Below are positions 9,679 through 18,049 of a stretch of 64,000 nt of DNA, in pieces. A program made the position numbers and the translations under genes. The notes beneath the pieces were generated by a model, which saw only the letters and a list, made by a program, of their open reading frames with translations, had not been told where the DNA came from and did not search any database. Origin of the DNA: Cupriavidus necator N-1 (GTDB lineage Bacteria > Pseudomonadota > Gammaproteobacteria > Burkholderiales > Burkholderiaceae). Position 1 is the stretch's first letter; every line of letters starts with the position of its first letter. The stretch is from the NCBI RefSeq assembly GCF_000219215.1, contig NC_015723.1:434001-498000 (forward strand). The letters run 5' to 3'.

Positions 9679-10317
9679 ATGGAGCGCCGCCGGCTGTCTG
9701 CCTGCATGCTCGCGTTGTGCGCGCTGGCCGTGCCTTCGCTGGCGCAACCGGCACCGGAGGCAGGCGAATCACGGCCCGCGCGGCTGATGGTGGAGCAGGT
9801 CTGCGCGGCATGCCACGGCAACACTGGCCAGAGCACGCAGAAGGAATATCCCAGCCTGGCGGGCCAGAACGCAGACTACCTGTTCAAGCAACTGCGGCAG
9901 TTCAAGGCCGGTGCCGGCGAGCCAGCACTGCGCCAGGACGCCACGATGGCCGCCGTGGTGCAGAGCATGAGCGAGACGGAGATGCGCGAGGTGGCGCGCT
10001 ACTTTAGTCGCCAGCCACCCGCGCGCGGACAGGCCGCCTTGCCGCACCTGGTCGAGGCGGGCAAGGCCATCTACTGGAAGGGCAATCCGTCCAATCGGCT
10101 GCCGGCCTGTATTTCATGCCATCGGCCGAAAGGGGAAGGCATCGCGCCCGACTTTCCGCGCATTGCCGGCCAGCAGCCGGAATACGTGGTCAGGCAACTC
10201 CACGCGTGGAGATCCGGCACGCGTGGCGGTCCCGGCAAGTTGATGAGCCTTCTGGTGCCGTTGATGACAGACGAGGAGATCGTCGCAGTTGCGCAGAATG
10301 TGGCGCAACTGCACTGA
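9679..10317 (+). CDS. Dihaem c-type cytochrome (c4-like)
   Basis: 212 residues from the ATG at 9679, chosen because it places a Sec signal (MERRRLSACMLALCALAVPSL) at the N-terminus; an in-frame ATG at 9643 is possible. Two haem-c sites, CAACH and CISCH, lie in two similar halves, each followed by a G-Q-N or G-Q-Q motif typical of c4-type periplasmic electron carriers, and each half has a Met that could be the distal ligand. It lies 45 bp after the Bug gene and 70 bp before the Tat-exported protein, which suggests a periplasmic oxidation whose electrons it collects (inference). Confidence 0.88.
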   Translation: MERRRLSACMLALCALAVPSLAQPAPEAGESRPARLMVEQVCAACHGNTGQSTQKEYPSLAGQNADYLFKQLRQFKAGAGEPALRQDATMAAVVQSMSETEMREVARYFSRQPPARGQAALPHLVEAGKAIYWKGNPSNRLPACISCHRPKGEGIAPDFPRIAGQQPEYVVRQLHAWRSGTRGGPGKLMSLLVPLMTDEEIVAVAQNVAQLH

Positions 10318-10387
10318 ACTGATGTGCTGCATTTCGCCGTCCAGCGGGGTGGTGCCGCGGACGGCCCAATCGAAAGGAACCAAAACG

Positions 10388-11524
10388 ATGATGATCGACA
10401 GGAGACATTGGCTGAAGGCTGCCGGCGCCCTCGGCCTGGGAGCCGCGTCGCTGAAGGCGGCGGCGCAGGTGACGGCGGGGCGGAACACGCCGCTTGCTGC
10501 ATCGGACGCCGCTTCGCTCCCCATAGTCAAACCGGGCAAGATCCACCGGATCGAGTCCGCCACCGAGACCGTGCGCGTCGGCATTCTCGACCCCAAGGCG
10601 GCGCCGGTCGCCAGCATCGAGTCGGGCGACCTAGTGATGTATCCCAATACCTGGGTCAACTGGGCCAACGGCGCCTCGTACGGCATGAGCTACGAGGATC
10701 GCGAACCCGTGCGCAAGCGATTTCCGCAAGGGCCGTACTCGAACGTCGGGCCAGTGGAACTGCGCGGGTCGATGCCCGGCGACGTGGTGGAGTGCCGCAT
10801 GGTCAAGCTGCGCCCGATCGGCTGGGGATGGAACTCGGCACCAAAAGGGGTCGGTGCACTGCCGAACGACTTTGCGAAGCCGTACCTGCGCTATTTCAAG
10901 TTTGACGAGAGCCGGCAGTACACCGAGTTCGCGCCGGGTATCCGCATCAAGCTGGCGCCATTCCAGGGCGTGATGGCGGTGCAGCCCGCCGGCGACGAAC
11001 CGGTCAGTGGCATCCTCAGCGGTCCGTATGGCGGCAATCTCGTGTTGCGCGAGCTGGTTGAGGGTACGTCACTGTTCCTACCGGTGCAGCGGCCGGGCGC
11101 GATGATCTGGACCGGCGACTCGCATGCCGCCCAAGGCGACGGCGTGGTCAATCAGACCGCCATCGAAACCGCGATGGAGGACATGCAGATCCAGTATTTC
11201 CTGCACAAGCAGCGGCCCTTGGCCCTGCCGATGGCGGAGACGCCCAGCCACTGGATCATTCTCGGCTTCGGCAAGAATCTCGACGAGGCGCTGGTCGCCT
11301 GCCTGCGGCAGATGCTCAACTGGGTGAGCGCGGCGACCGGCATGGATCCGCATGACGTGTACTCGCTCGCTAGTATCACCTCGGACTTCCGCATCACGCA
11401 GTACTCCAACCAGACGGCTAGCAACTACACGTCGATTCCGGCCAAGACCGTGCACGGCATGCTGCCCAAGGCGGTATTCGACGCGGTCATCCAGGACAAG
11501 CTGTCGCGCTCGCTGCGCGGCTGA
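10388..11524 (+). CDS. Tat-exported acetamidase/formamidase-family protein
   Basis: 378 residues from ATG 10388 (a second ATG follows at once); AAAGGAA lies upstream. The start MMIDRRHWLKAAGALGLGA is a twin-arginine signal, so the protein is exported folded. Family features of FmdA/AmdA are present: GSMPGDVVECRMVKLRP, GGNLVLREL, GDSHAAQGDGVVNQTAIE and SLASITSDFRITQ. Cytoplasmic formamidases normally lack a signal, so the periplasmic location is notable. Two further members of this family lie at 23.3-27.3 kb. The substrate is probably a short amide, but this cannot be fixed from sequence. Confidence 0.88.
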   Translation: MMIDRRHWLKAAGALGLGAASLKAAAQVTAGRNTPLAASDAASLPIVKPGKIHRIESATETVRVGILDPKAAPVASIESGDLVMYPNTWVNWANGASYGMSYEDREPVRKRFPQGPYSNVGPVELRGSMPGDVVECRMVKLRPIGWGWNSAPKGVGALPNDFAKPYLRYFKFDESRQYTEFAPGIRIKLAPFQGVMAVQPAGDEPVSGILSGPYGGNLVLRELVEGTSLFLPVQRPGAMIWTGDSHAAQGDGVVNQTAIETAMEDMQIQYFLHKQRPLALPMAETPSHWIILGFGKNLDEALVACLRQMLNWVSAATGMDPHDVYSLASITSDFRITQYSNQTASNYTSIPAKTVHGMLPKAVFDAVIQDKLSRSLRG

Positions 11525-11534
11525 CCGGCAGCGG

Positions 11535-11583
11535 ATGCCGGGCGGCGTGGGGCGCCTCAGTCGCCGTGCGCGCCGCCCGGCAT
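11535..11583. terminator. Long inverted repeat between convergent genes
   Basis: Perfect 13-bp arms at 11535-11547 and 11571-11583 flank a 23-base loop; the right arm lies in the last codons of the araC-type gene. Suitable as a bidirectional transcript end between the formamidase-like gene and the regulator. Confidence 0.5.
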
Positions 11584-12420
11584 GCCGGTGCGGCGGAACT
11601 CCGACGGGCTAAGCCCCAGGTGCTGGACGAAAAAGCGCGTGAAGTGTCCTTGCGCGCTGAATCCGAGTTGGTGTGCCACGTCCCCGATGCTGGCATGCCG
11701 TTCCGCCAGCAGGCGTGTGGCGATGCCGATTCGGATCCAGTCGAGGTATTGCTGCGGCGAGATGCCCATGCAGGCCTTGAACTGGTGGAAGAGCCGGCTG
11801 CGGGACATGCCCACCGCGCTGGCGACCGTTTCAACGTTGGGGTTTTCCCCGGCGTGGCTGCGTATGTACTCGGTCGCGCGCTTGATCCGGTAGTCCAGCG
11901 GCCTGGTGTTTGCCAGCACTTCGGTCATCGACCGCCGCTGAAGATGGCAGGCCGACACCCTGCGCGCCAGATTCGCGACGGCGGCCTCGCAATCTGCCGA
12001 GCCAATTGCCGAATCGTCGGCCAGATCCCGAGCCAGGCAGGTACCCAGCGCCGTCAGCGATGTGACGGTATCCGCATCCATGCGCACCAGCGCTTTACTG
12101 AAGTGCAGGCCGCCGGCAGGATTGTCGACGCCGAGCGTGCGCCCGAGCCATTCCGGCTCCAGCAGCAAGGCGAGCAGCAGCGAAGGCGAGCCCTCCTTAG
12201 CGCTCTTCGCATGCGTCGACCAGGGATTGATCAGCAGCGCGCAGCCGTCGGTCAGTGTCGCCGGTTGGCCGTCGATCTTGAATGTCGCATCTGTGCCGCC
12301 GATCTTGAAGATCAGATGGAACTCCGCATGCGCATGCGCGACGAGCGGCCCCGATATCCGATGGAGGGTGGCACGGCCGAAGCTGCCGTGGACGATGCGT
12401 ATCTGGCGGTCCTTTGCCAT
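11557..12420 (-). CDS. AraC-family transcriptional regulator
   Basis: 287 residues; GAGGAG lies nine bases before the ATG at 12420. The N-terminal half is a cupin-like sensing domain (HAHAEFHLIFKIGG). The C-terminal 100 residues carry two helix-turn-helix units: ETVASAVGMSRSRLFHQFK and GDVAHQLGFSAQGHFTRFF, closing with the family's GLSPSEFRRTG. It is convergent with the cytochrome/formamidase operon, which it probably controls (inference). A perfect 14-bp palindrome lies 180 bp upstream of its start. Confidence 0.92.
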   Translation of the reverse strand: MAKDRQIRIVHGSFGRATLHRISGPLVAHAHAEFHLIFKIGGTDATFKIDGQPATLTDGCALLINPWSTHAKSAKEGSPSLLLALLLEPEWLGRTLGVDNPAGGLHFSKALVRMDADTVTSLTALGTCLARDLADDSAIGSADCEAAVANLARRVSACHLQRRSMTEVLANTRPLDYRIKRATEYIRSHAGENPNVETVASAVGMSRSRLFHQFKACMGISPQQYLDWIRIGIATRLLAERHASIGDVAHQLGFSAQGHFTRFFVQHLGLSPSEFRRTGMPGGAHGD

Positions 12421-12774
12421 GCAAGTTGTCTCCTCAAGCAAGCCAAGGGGGAATCGTGCCGATGCGCTGCAGGTGGCGGAGCGCGATTTCACTTTCAGTC
12501 AACCGGCGCCCGACCAATCGATGCCGAAGAAGTCGTACAGGAGACAGAGGACCCGTCAGTTCCACACGCTTCGGCGAATCACTCGATAACCCCCAAAAAG
12601 TGCAAACGTTTGCATTCGGTCAGGATTATGTCATGTGTGTGGCAGCCGTCAAGGGAAAGACAGTGCAGTCCCGTCGATTCGGCCGAACGTGAAACAAGGT
12701 CCACACGGGAAGGGGAACGGGCAGGGCGTTGCTAACGATTCCTCGGCGCGCCTGCAGGTGACTTTCCGGCCACG
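12421..12774. other. Regulatory gap upstream of the AraC gene
   Basis: 354 bp without a supported gene. It holds the leftward promoter of the AraC gene and the 3' flank of the Ldh-type gene. The only structured element I see is the palindrome at 12601-12614. Confidence 0.5.
12601..12614. promoter_or_regulatory. Perfect 14-bp palindrome, LacI-type operator-like
   Basis: TGCAAACGTTTGCA is fully self-complementary with a central CG, the form typical of LacI/GalR-family operators. It lies about 180 bp upstream of the AraC-type gene. No LacI-family gene is in the window, so any binding protein is encoded elsewhere. Confidence 0.5.
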
Positions 12775-13821
12775 CTACGCCCAGGGGGCGCGGATGCCAG
12801 CCTGGCTGGCAAGTGCCTCCAGCGCGTCAGCAGTCACAGGCGCCAAGGCAATCCCGTTCGCGCCGCGCTCCCGGGCTTCGGCGTAGCCGCGTTCTCCCGG
12901 CAGCCGCGGAGGACCTTCGACAGAGGCCGGCAGGTTGTGGATGGCCCCAGCGAGCTCGGCCAACTGCGCTTGAAACAGGGAAGGGTCCACCACCTGGGCG
13001 ATATCGATCACGAGCAACCACGCGTTCTGCGTGTGGCGATGACCGGCAGCGGGGGCCAGCAGCGTGGGTGCCAGGATCGGATGGTTGGTCAGCAGGCTGC
13101 AGGCGATCTCGGCCATCAGCGCGAGGCCCGACCCTTTCGGGCCGCCCAGTGGCAGCGGCGTTGTCGCCTGGCGCGCGTCCGTGGTGGGATTACCCATGGC
13201 ATCGATGGCCCAGCCCGGCTCGAGCGGCCGGCCGGTGGCCCGAGCCTGCATCAGCTTGCCGAAGGCAACGGCTCCCGAAGCCATGTCGAACACGATCGGC
13301 TCGCCTAGCCCCGGGCAGGCCATGGACAGCGGAGCAGTTGAGACGCCCGCCACCGAGGCGCCATGGTAGGCCATCAGCGGTGACGAAGCGGCCATTGCCA
13401 TGGCAAACATTCCTGCACTGGCCACATGCGCGGTGTGAAAGCCGAGCGCGCCGGTATGCGTTGTCTCCCGCAAGAGCACCAGGCTCGCCCCGGCCTGGCG
13501 CGCCCCGGCGATAGCTTGCCCGGCGGCAATGCGCATGCCCAGCGCACCGGCGCAGCGATCGCCCTCGACCACGGTCAGGGCTGGCAGGCTTAGCCCCGGG
13601 CGCGGTTGTGCCTGGCCATTCATGTCGCCCGAGGCCAGCCACGCAGTGTACTGCGGGATGCGCGAAACCCCATGTCCGGGCGAACCGCGCAGGTCAGCCC
13701 ATACCAGGCTCTCCGCCACCAGTGAGGCGCCAGGTTCGTGCAGCCCGGCCGATGCAAGTAGTGCCTGTGCGAAGGCTTGCAGCCCGGCTGCGCTGATCAT
13801 GGTCGAGGGGCGCGCAGTCAT
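12775..13821 (-). CDS. Ldh_2-family NAD(P)-dependent dehydrogenase
   Basis: 348 residues; the ATG at 13821 overlaps the stop of the upstream hydrolase gene (ATGA). Belongs to the malate/lactate/ureidoglycolate dehydrogenase family: WADLRGSPGHGVSRIP contains the family's catalytic His, followed by RETTHTGALGFHTAHVA, the VAGVSTAPLSMACPG segment and PLGGPKGSGLALMAEI. Members reduce or oxidise 2-keto/2-hydroxy acids or 2,3-diketogulonate, and the substrate here is open. Translational coupling to the hydrolase suggests consecutive steps on one substrate. Confidence 0.9.
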   Translation of the reverse strand: MTARPSTMISAAGLQAFAQALLASAGLHEPGASLVAESLVWADLRGSPGHGVSRIPQYTAWLASGDMNGQAQPRPGLSLPALTVVEGDRCAGALGMRIAAGQAIAGARQAGASLVLLRETTHTGALGFHTAHVASAGMFAMAMAASSPLMAYHGASVAGVSTAPLSMACPGLGEPIVFDMASGAVAFGKLMQARATGRPLEPGWAIDAMGNPTTDARQATTPLPLGGPKGSGLALMAEIACSLLTNHPILAPTLLAPAAGHRHTQNAWLLVIDIAQVVDPSLFQAQLAELAGAIHNLPASVEGPPRLPGERGYAEARERGANGIALAPVTADALEALASQAGIRAPWA

Positions 13822-14711
13822 GCGGCCCCCAAAGACGCCTGGCGGGCCGGGAAGAACTTGTGCAGCCAGTCCGTGACCAGGTTCAGGACGGCCCGGTTGT
13901 CATCGGAGAAGATGAAATGATCGATCTCCGAGAACAGATGCAGTTCGGCCGGCATCCTGGCGTTGCGGAACAGCCCGATCGACTGGTCTGTAGGGGTGAC
14001 CGAGTCGTCCGCCGGATGCAGCAGCAGGAGCGGACGCGGGGCAATGTTGCCGACCACTGCGTTCGGCCGAAAGCGCAGCATGCTTTCGACCACCTCGAAC
14101 GGGAACTCCATGAAGCTTCCCGCAGGCAGACTGCTGCGCATCTCGGGGGGAATGGGCACGATGTCAAAGCGCGAGACCTGCATCGACTGGCCCGTGGCCA
14201 ACCGGGCACGGCCTTCTTCCACCATTGCCTCGAAGCGCTGCCAGGCGGCCGAACCGGCATGCTGCTGACGCAGCTTTACTTCCCCATCGCCCCATCCGGC
14301 CGATGAGATGCAGGCCACGATGCGAGGGTCAACGCCAGCCGCATAGACCGCCACGGCCGCACCGAAGCTGTGACCCATCACAGCAATCTTCGCGGGCTCC
14401 ACTTCGGGCAGGCTCTGCAAGTAGCTGACCGCGTTGCGGGTGTCGCTCACCTGGTCCTCGCATAGTACCTTGCCGCGCGCACCTTCGCTGTTACCGCAGC
14501 CCCGCATGTCGAAGCGCAGGACCACATAGCCCAGCGACGAAAACAGGCGCGTTGCCAACTGCACCATGCCGTCGTCCTTGTTGCTGCCGAACCCATGGAG
14601 CACGGCGATAGCGGGACGTCGCTCGCCTGCGGCAAGATCGGGGGGTAAATGCAGGGCTCCGGCCAGGCGAAGCCCGTCGGAGTCAAATTTCACAACCGTG
14701 TGCACGCTCAT
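13818..14711 (-). CDS. Alpha/beta hydrolase
   Basis: 297 residues from the ATG at 14711, just behind GGAG; a longer start at 14774 adds a segment that does not fit the fold. Features: AVLHGFGSNKDDG (oxyanion loop), RFDMRGCGNSEG, nucleophile elbow GHSFGAA with Ser, Asp in HPADDSVTP and His in EIDHFIF. This resembles dienelactone-hydrolase or S9-like esterases. The first gene of a two-gene leftward operon with the Ldh-type dehydrogenase (4-bp overlap). Acts in the cytoplasm. Confidence 0.88.
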   Translation of the reverse strand: MSVHTVVKFDSDGLRLAGALHLPPDLAAGERRPAIAVLHGFGSNKDDGMVQLATRLFSSLGYVVLRFDMRGCGNSEGARGKVLCEDQVSDTRNAVSYLQSLPEVEPAKIAVMGHSFGAAVAVYAAGVDPRIVACISSAGWGDGEVKLRQQHAGSAAWQRFEAMVEEGRARLATGQSMQVSRFDIVPIPPEMRSSLPAGSFMEFPFEVVESMLRFRPNAVVGNIAPRPLLLLHPADDSVTPTDQSIGLFRNARMPAELHLFSEIDHFIFSDDNRAVLNLVTDWLHKFFPARQASLGAA

Positions 14712-15015
14712 TTCTCCAAGTTTCGTGGCACACGATGTTGTACGAAATCCGCCTTCCGATGGCTGCCCAAGCATCCACTGACTTACCCGATCGTCCGCTT
14801 ACTTGAGAGGGAGAAAAAGATGGAATGAACGCGCCCCCGCCCCCACGAAGCGGGAGCGGTTCCATTTAGATCTGGGAAGCGAGGCAGGTAGGCGTGCCCC
14901 CTCATCATGAAACGGCATCGCTGTGCCAGAGTGGGGAGTGCCTTTCCTTACAACCAGCAGGCCACCGCCAGCGGGAAGTATTAAACCGGCACGGTATCTG
15001 CCAGCGTCACCTTGG
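14712..15015. other. Intergenic gap
   Basis: 304 bp with no gene. Near 14850-14870 it holds a GC-rich imperfect dyad resembling the C-rich hairpins seen at 23.2 kb. The promoter of the hydrolase/Ldh operon must lie in the left part. Confidence 0.4.
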
Positions 15016-15543
15016 CTATTCCAGGAAGACGTAGTCCGCCCGATACGGCATGCGATTCTCCAGTCCCTCCTGTGTGCAGGCCTGAGGGAGGGCTTGTCCG
15101 CCTAGCGTATTCAGCCGTTGCACGTAACGCGTCCTCGCAAGCAGGCCAGTTCCGCCGGTGCTCGTTGCCTGCAATAGCAAGAGTGGAATACTGTCCGGCT
15201 CCTGAGCATTGGGCGTCTGTCGTAATACCTTGCCGGTCACCTTGCTGCCGTCAGGCGCTTCCCAGGTTGGCCCAGCGTAGTGTTTGACGACGAGTTGTCC
15301 GGTGTCATCCTTCAGGGTTGCTTCCGGGGCCAAAAAGCTCCATAACAACCGGCCGTCGTTCGCACGCTTGCACTGATAAATCTGTACACCGGATGCGTGC
15401 AGCACCGCGATCGTTCCACGCGCGTCGGTGGGTTGGAGTTCGGGCGGAGCCGATATCCTCGGTGTGGTACACGAAACGAGCACGCCTGCCATGCAGAGTA
15501 CAGTAAGATTCGCTTTGCGAAAATGCCGAGAACCTTGCGACAT
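15016..15543 (-). CDS. DUF3455-family lipoprotein
   Basis: 175 residues; AGGAGG is well placed before the ATG at 15543. The N-terminus KANLTVLCMAGVLVSC is a lipoprotein signal with Cys at about residue 25. The rest matches DUF3455: ARGTIAVLHASGVQIYQCK, WSFLAPEATLKD, GPTWEAPDGSKVTGK and an SIPLLLLQA segment. Family members are secreted and of unknown function. Isolated gene, bordered on the left by empty DNA and on the right by the IS island. Confidence 0.88.
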   Translation of the reverse strand: MSQGSRHFRKANLTVLCMAGVLVSCTTPRISAPPELQPTDARGTIAVLHASGVQIYQCKRANDGRLLWSFLAPEATLKDDTGQLVVKHYAGPTWEAPDGSKVTGKVLRQTPNAQEPDSIPLLLLQATSTGGTGLLARTRYVQRLNTLGGQALPQACTQEGLENRMPYRADYVFLE

Positions 15544-15962
15544 TTGGCCTCCTTACCTTAGCCCATGGGAGGATAGTACTTCCCGAGCCACGTTGCCAGT
15601 TGCGTCCGCGCGGGTCCGGACGGTGCCGGCCCGCGGGTGGAGACCATCGGCGAACGAGTCCCGGCGCCCACATGCAAGCATCCGGCGGCTTGCTCTTCGG
15701 TAGCGGCGGTGGTGAGAGCGCCGGCACGGGCGCTTCTGGCCCAAGAAGGGGCCTTGGCCTGGGCTATAGGGGCGTCTCTTCCCGACCGAGGCCGGTGGAA
15801 ACGTCTCTCGAATCGCACCAATGCGCGTCCCCTCCGGGGCGTAGCCTGTCTTATCGAATTTTCGGCTAATCCGGTCGTGGGCGGCGTCGGAACGGGTGCG
15901 AACAGCGCTAATGGGCCCCTGAGCGTGGTCGTCAGCCCCATTTTTTGGGCGCAATTGGGTGC
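15544..15962. other. Gap before the IS island
   Basis: No gene can be supported. Several frames stay open because of high GC but lack ribosome sites and family features. The right part (from about 15785) is probably the non-coding end of the IS1182-type element. Confidence 0.4.
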
Positions 15963-17475
15963 TTACGCACCCACCAGGCGCATGGCCTTCATTGTTTTCG
16001 AGAACCCGAGAATTCGAAGGACGCGCTTCAGGTTGTACGCCAGAACATGCAGGCTCATTTCAGTTCCTACATTCGGTAGCGTGCGCGTCAAGAAGTGCGT
16101 GTAGCCCATCCAATGCTTGAAGGTTCCGAAGACATGCTCGACGGTTCGCCTGCGAACCTTCATTGCATCCGGCGTCTTGTCGAGCCGGCGCTGGACGGCC
16201 TCCAGCACTGCCTCATGCTCCCATCTGGAGATGCGCCGGTACGGACTCGGCGTGCATTGAGACCGCATGGTGCACTGAGGACAAGCACTACTCCAATAGC
16301 GGCGTAACTGCAGTCCATGCTCTTCTCTGGTGAAGCGGTATATCGCACGTTCGCCGGCGGGACATTGATATTCGTCGTCTCGGGCAATGTAGATGAAGTC
16401 CGCCCTATCAAATCGACCTCCCGCCTTCGCGCTGGACGTCGTTGGCTTGGGCAAGATGGCAGCAATGCCCGTATCCGCGCACGCCCTGATCTCCTGCGCA
16501 CTGAAGTAGCCACGATCAGCTATGGCTTTAAGCCTGGTCTTACCCATCGCATCGCGAGCGGCTCGAGCCATCGAGCTGAGTTGCGCCCGATCATTGCCAA
16601 TATTGGTGACCTCATGAGCGACGATCAGATGGTGCTTTGCATCTACGGCCATCTGTACGTTGTAGCCGACCATTCCAGAGCCCTTGCCACTTGTCGCCAT
16701 CAAGCGCGCATCCTGGATCGGTCATCGAGATCTGACCATCTGGCAGCGTCTTGAGCTCTTGCTTTATCTGGTCAAGGCTATGCACCTGCTGACGCAGTTG
16801 CGCAATCTTCTCGCGCAGTCGAGTTGTCTTGAGTTCTATCTCCGCCGGCTGCGTGCGATCCGCAGTCTCCAGCGCGCTCAGATACCGCTGGATGCTTTCC
16901 TCGATTTGCTGCTGGCGCTTGTCGACCTTGCCAGCAGTGAAATTGCGGTCCCGAGTATTGACTGCCTTGAACTTGCTACCGTCGATGGCGACCAAGGCCT
17001 GCGAGAACAACTTTAAATCGCGGCACAGAACTACGAAACGACGGCAGACATTGCGAATGCCCGTGCTGTTATCCCTGCGGAAGTCTGCAATCGTCTTGAA
17101 GTCCGGCGCCAGTCGGCCGGTCAGCCACATCAGCTCTATATTGCGTTGGCATTCGCGTTCTAGACGGCGGCTGGACTGGACCCGGTTGAGGTAGCCATAA
17201 ATGTATATCTTCAACAGGACGGCAGGATGATATGAGGGGCGACCTGTAATCGAAGGATTGGCACCTTCGAACCCGAGCGACTCGAGATCCAACTCTTCAA
17301 CAAACGCGTCGATGATCCTAGCGGGGTTATCCTCGGCGATGAAATCATCGAGGCATTCTGGAAGCAGCGTAGCTTGCTTGCGGCCTTCTCCCTCTATGAA
17401 TCGCTTCATCCGGTCCCCCAATCTGAATGCGTTGATCCAGTCTAGGTGATCGAGACGTTTTCACACACCCTCGAC
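15785..17475 (-). mobile_element. IS1182-family insertion sequence, inactive
   Basis: About 1.7 kb, the usual size of the family. The ends are tentative: the inward-reading right end (complement of 17445-17475) and the left end (15787-15820) share GAGG, then G-AAACGTCTC and a G-A-TC-CACC pattern with gaps, which I take as degenerate terminal repeats. The body is one transposase gene broken by a single-base insertion at 16712/16713. No target duplication was identified. Confidence 0.5.
15963..17409 (-). pseudogene. IS1182-family transposase with a +1 frameshift
   Basis: The first part reads from ATG 17409 (MKRFIEGEGRKQ) through the family's ITGRPSYHPAVLLKIYIYGYL and an N-terminal DDE Asp in VAIDGSKF. 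Near 16712 the frame changes; the second part continues in another phase with GMVGYNVQMAVDAKHH, IADRGYFS and the C-terminal HVFGTFKHWMG, with the acidic residue in RRTVEHVFG. Removing one G of the GG pair (plus-strand CC at 16712-16713) restores DPDARLMATSGKGSG and a full-length protein of about 480 residues. It is either a real inactivating mutation or a one-base assembly error. Confidence 0.88.
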
Positions 17476-17738
17476 CCAATGTTGCCACTGGGCCGTGCGC
17501 ATCGCCAACGGCAGCTTCCCAGATACAACAGTCATCCGCTCGGCCACTTCGGTAATCGAGGATCTGGAGGCAATAGACTCAGAATTGCCGGGAAGCGACG
17601 GTTGCCTCGGAGATCCATAGAGCACTCATCGGCCTTCACGAACGGAACGGACTGGAAGGCGCAATCGACCTGAGCGATCGCGAAACGCCCCGCATAATGA
17701 CGCGGGGTGCCCCTTGTCTGTCGATAATCAGAGAAAGG
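17476..17738. other. Spacer between IS elements
   Basis: 263 bp of probable mobile-element debris. A CCCCGC/GCGGGG hairpin lies near 17688-17707. No frame matches a family I recognise. Joined to 20452 onward it would restore the site before the IS3 insertion. Confidence 0.4.
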
Positions 17739-17746
17739 TGTAGTGG

Positions 17747-18049
17747 TCAAGTTATTTCGGACAGGCAGATAGGTTCTTTTTCTATCGATTTCGCCTCGTA
17801 GGCAGCGGGCGACAGATACCCCAGGGTTGAGTGCAAGCGCACCGGATTATAGAAACCAACGATGTACTGGGTGATGTCGCGCCGTGCCTCGGCGTGGTTG
17901 GCGTATTGACGCTGCCACACGCGCTCCATCTTCAGGTTCAGGAAGAACCGTTCCGTCACCGCGTTATCCCAGCAATTGCCTTTTCGACTCATGCTGCAAA
18001 CAATCTGATGGCGTGCCAGCAAGGTCTGATACTCCGCGCTCGCGTACTG
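17747..18049 (-). pseudogene. IS3 OrfB transposase, C-terminal piece
   Basis: Reads YASAEYQTLLARHQIVCSMS, then GNCWDNAVTERFF with the catalytic Glu of the DDE triad, and ends in the usual HSTLGYLSPAAYE segment. It is the direct continuation of the piece ending at 19505 once the IS30 copy is removed, giving [14 protein letters not shown] without loss of a codon. Confidence 0.92.

Noticed and set aside
15553..15954. Two overlapping minus-strand frames of about 130 codons
   Set aside because: Arg/Pro-rich translation without family features or ribosome sites, partly inside the presumed IS1182 end.
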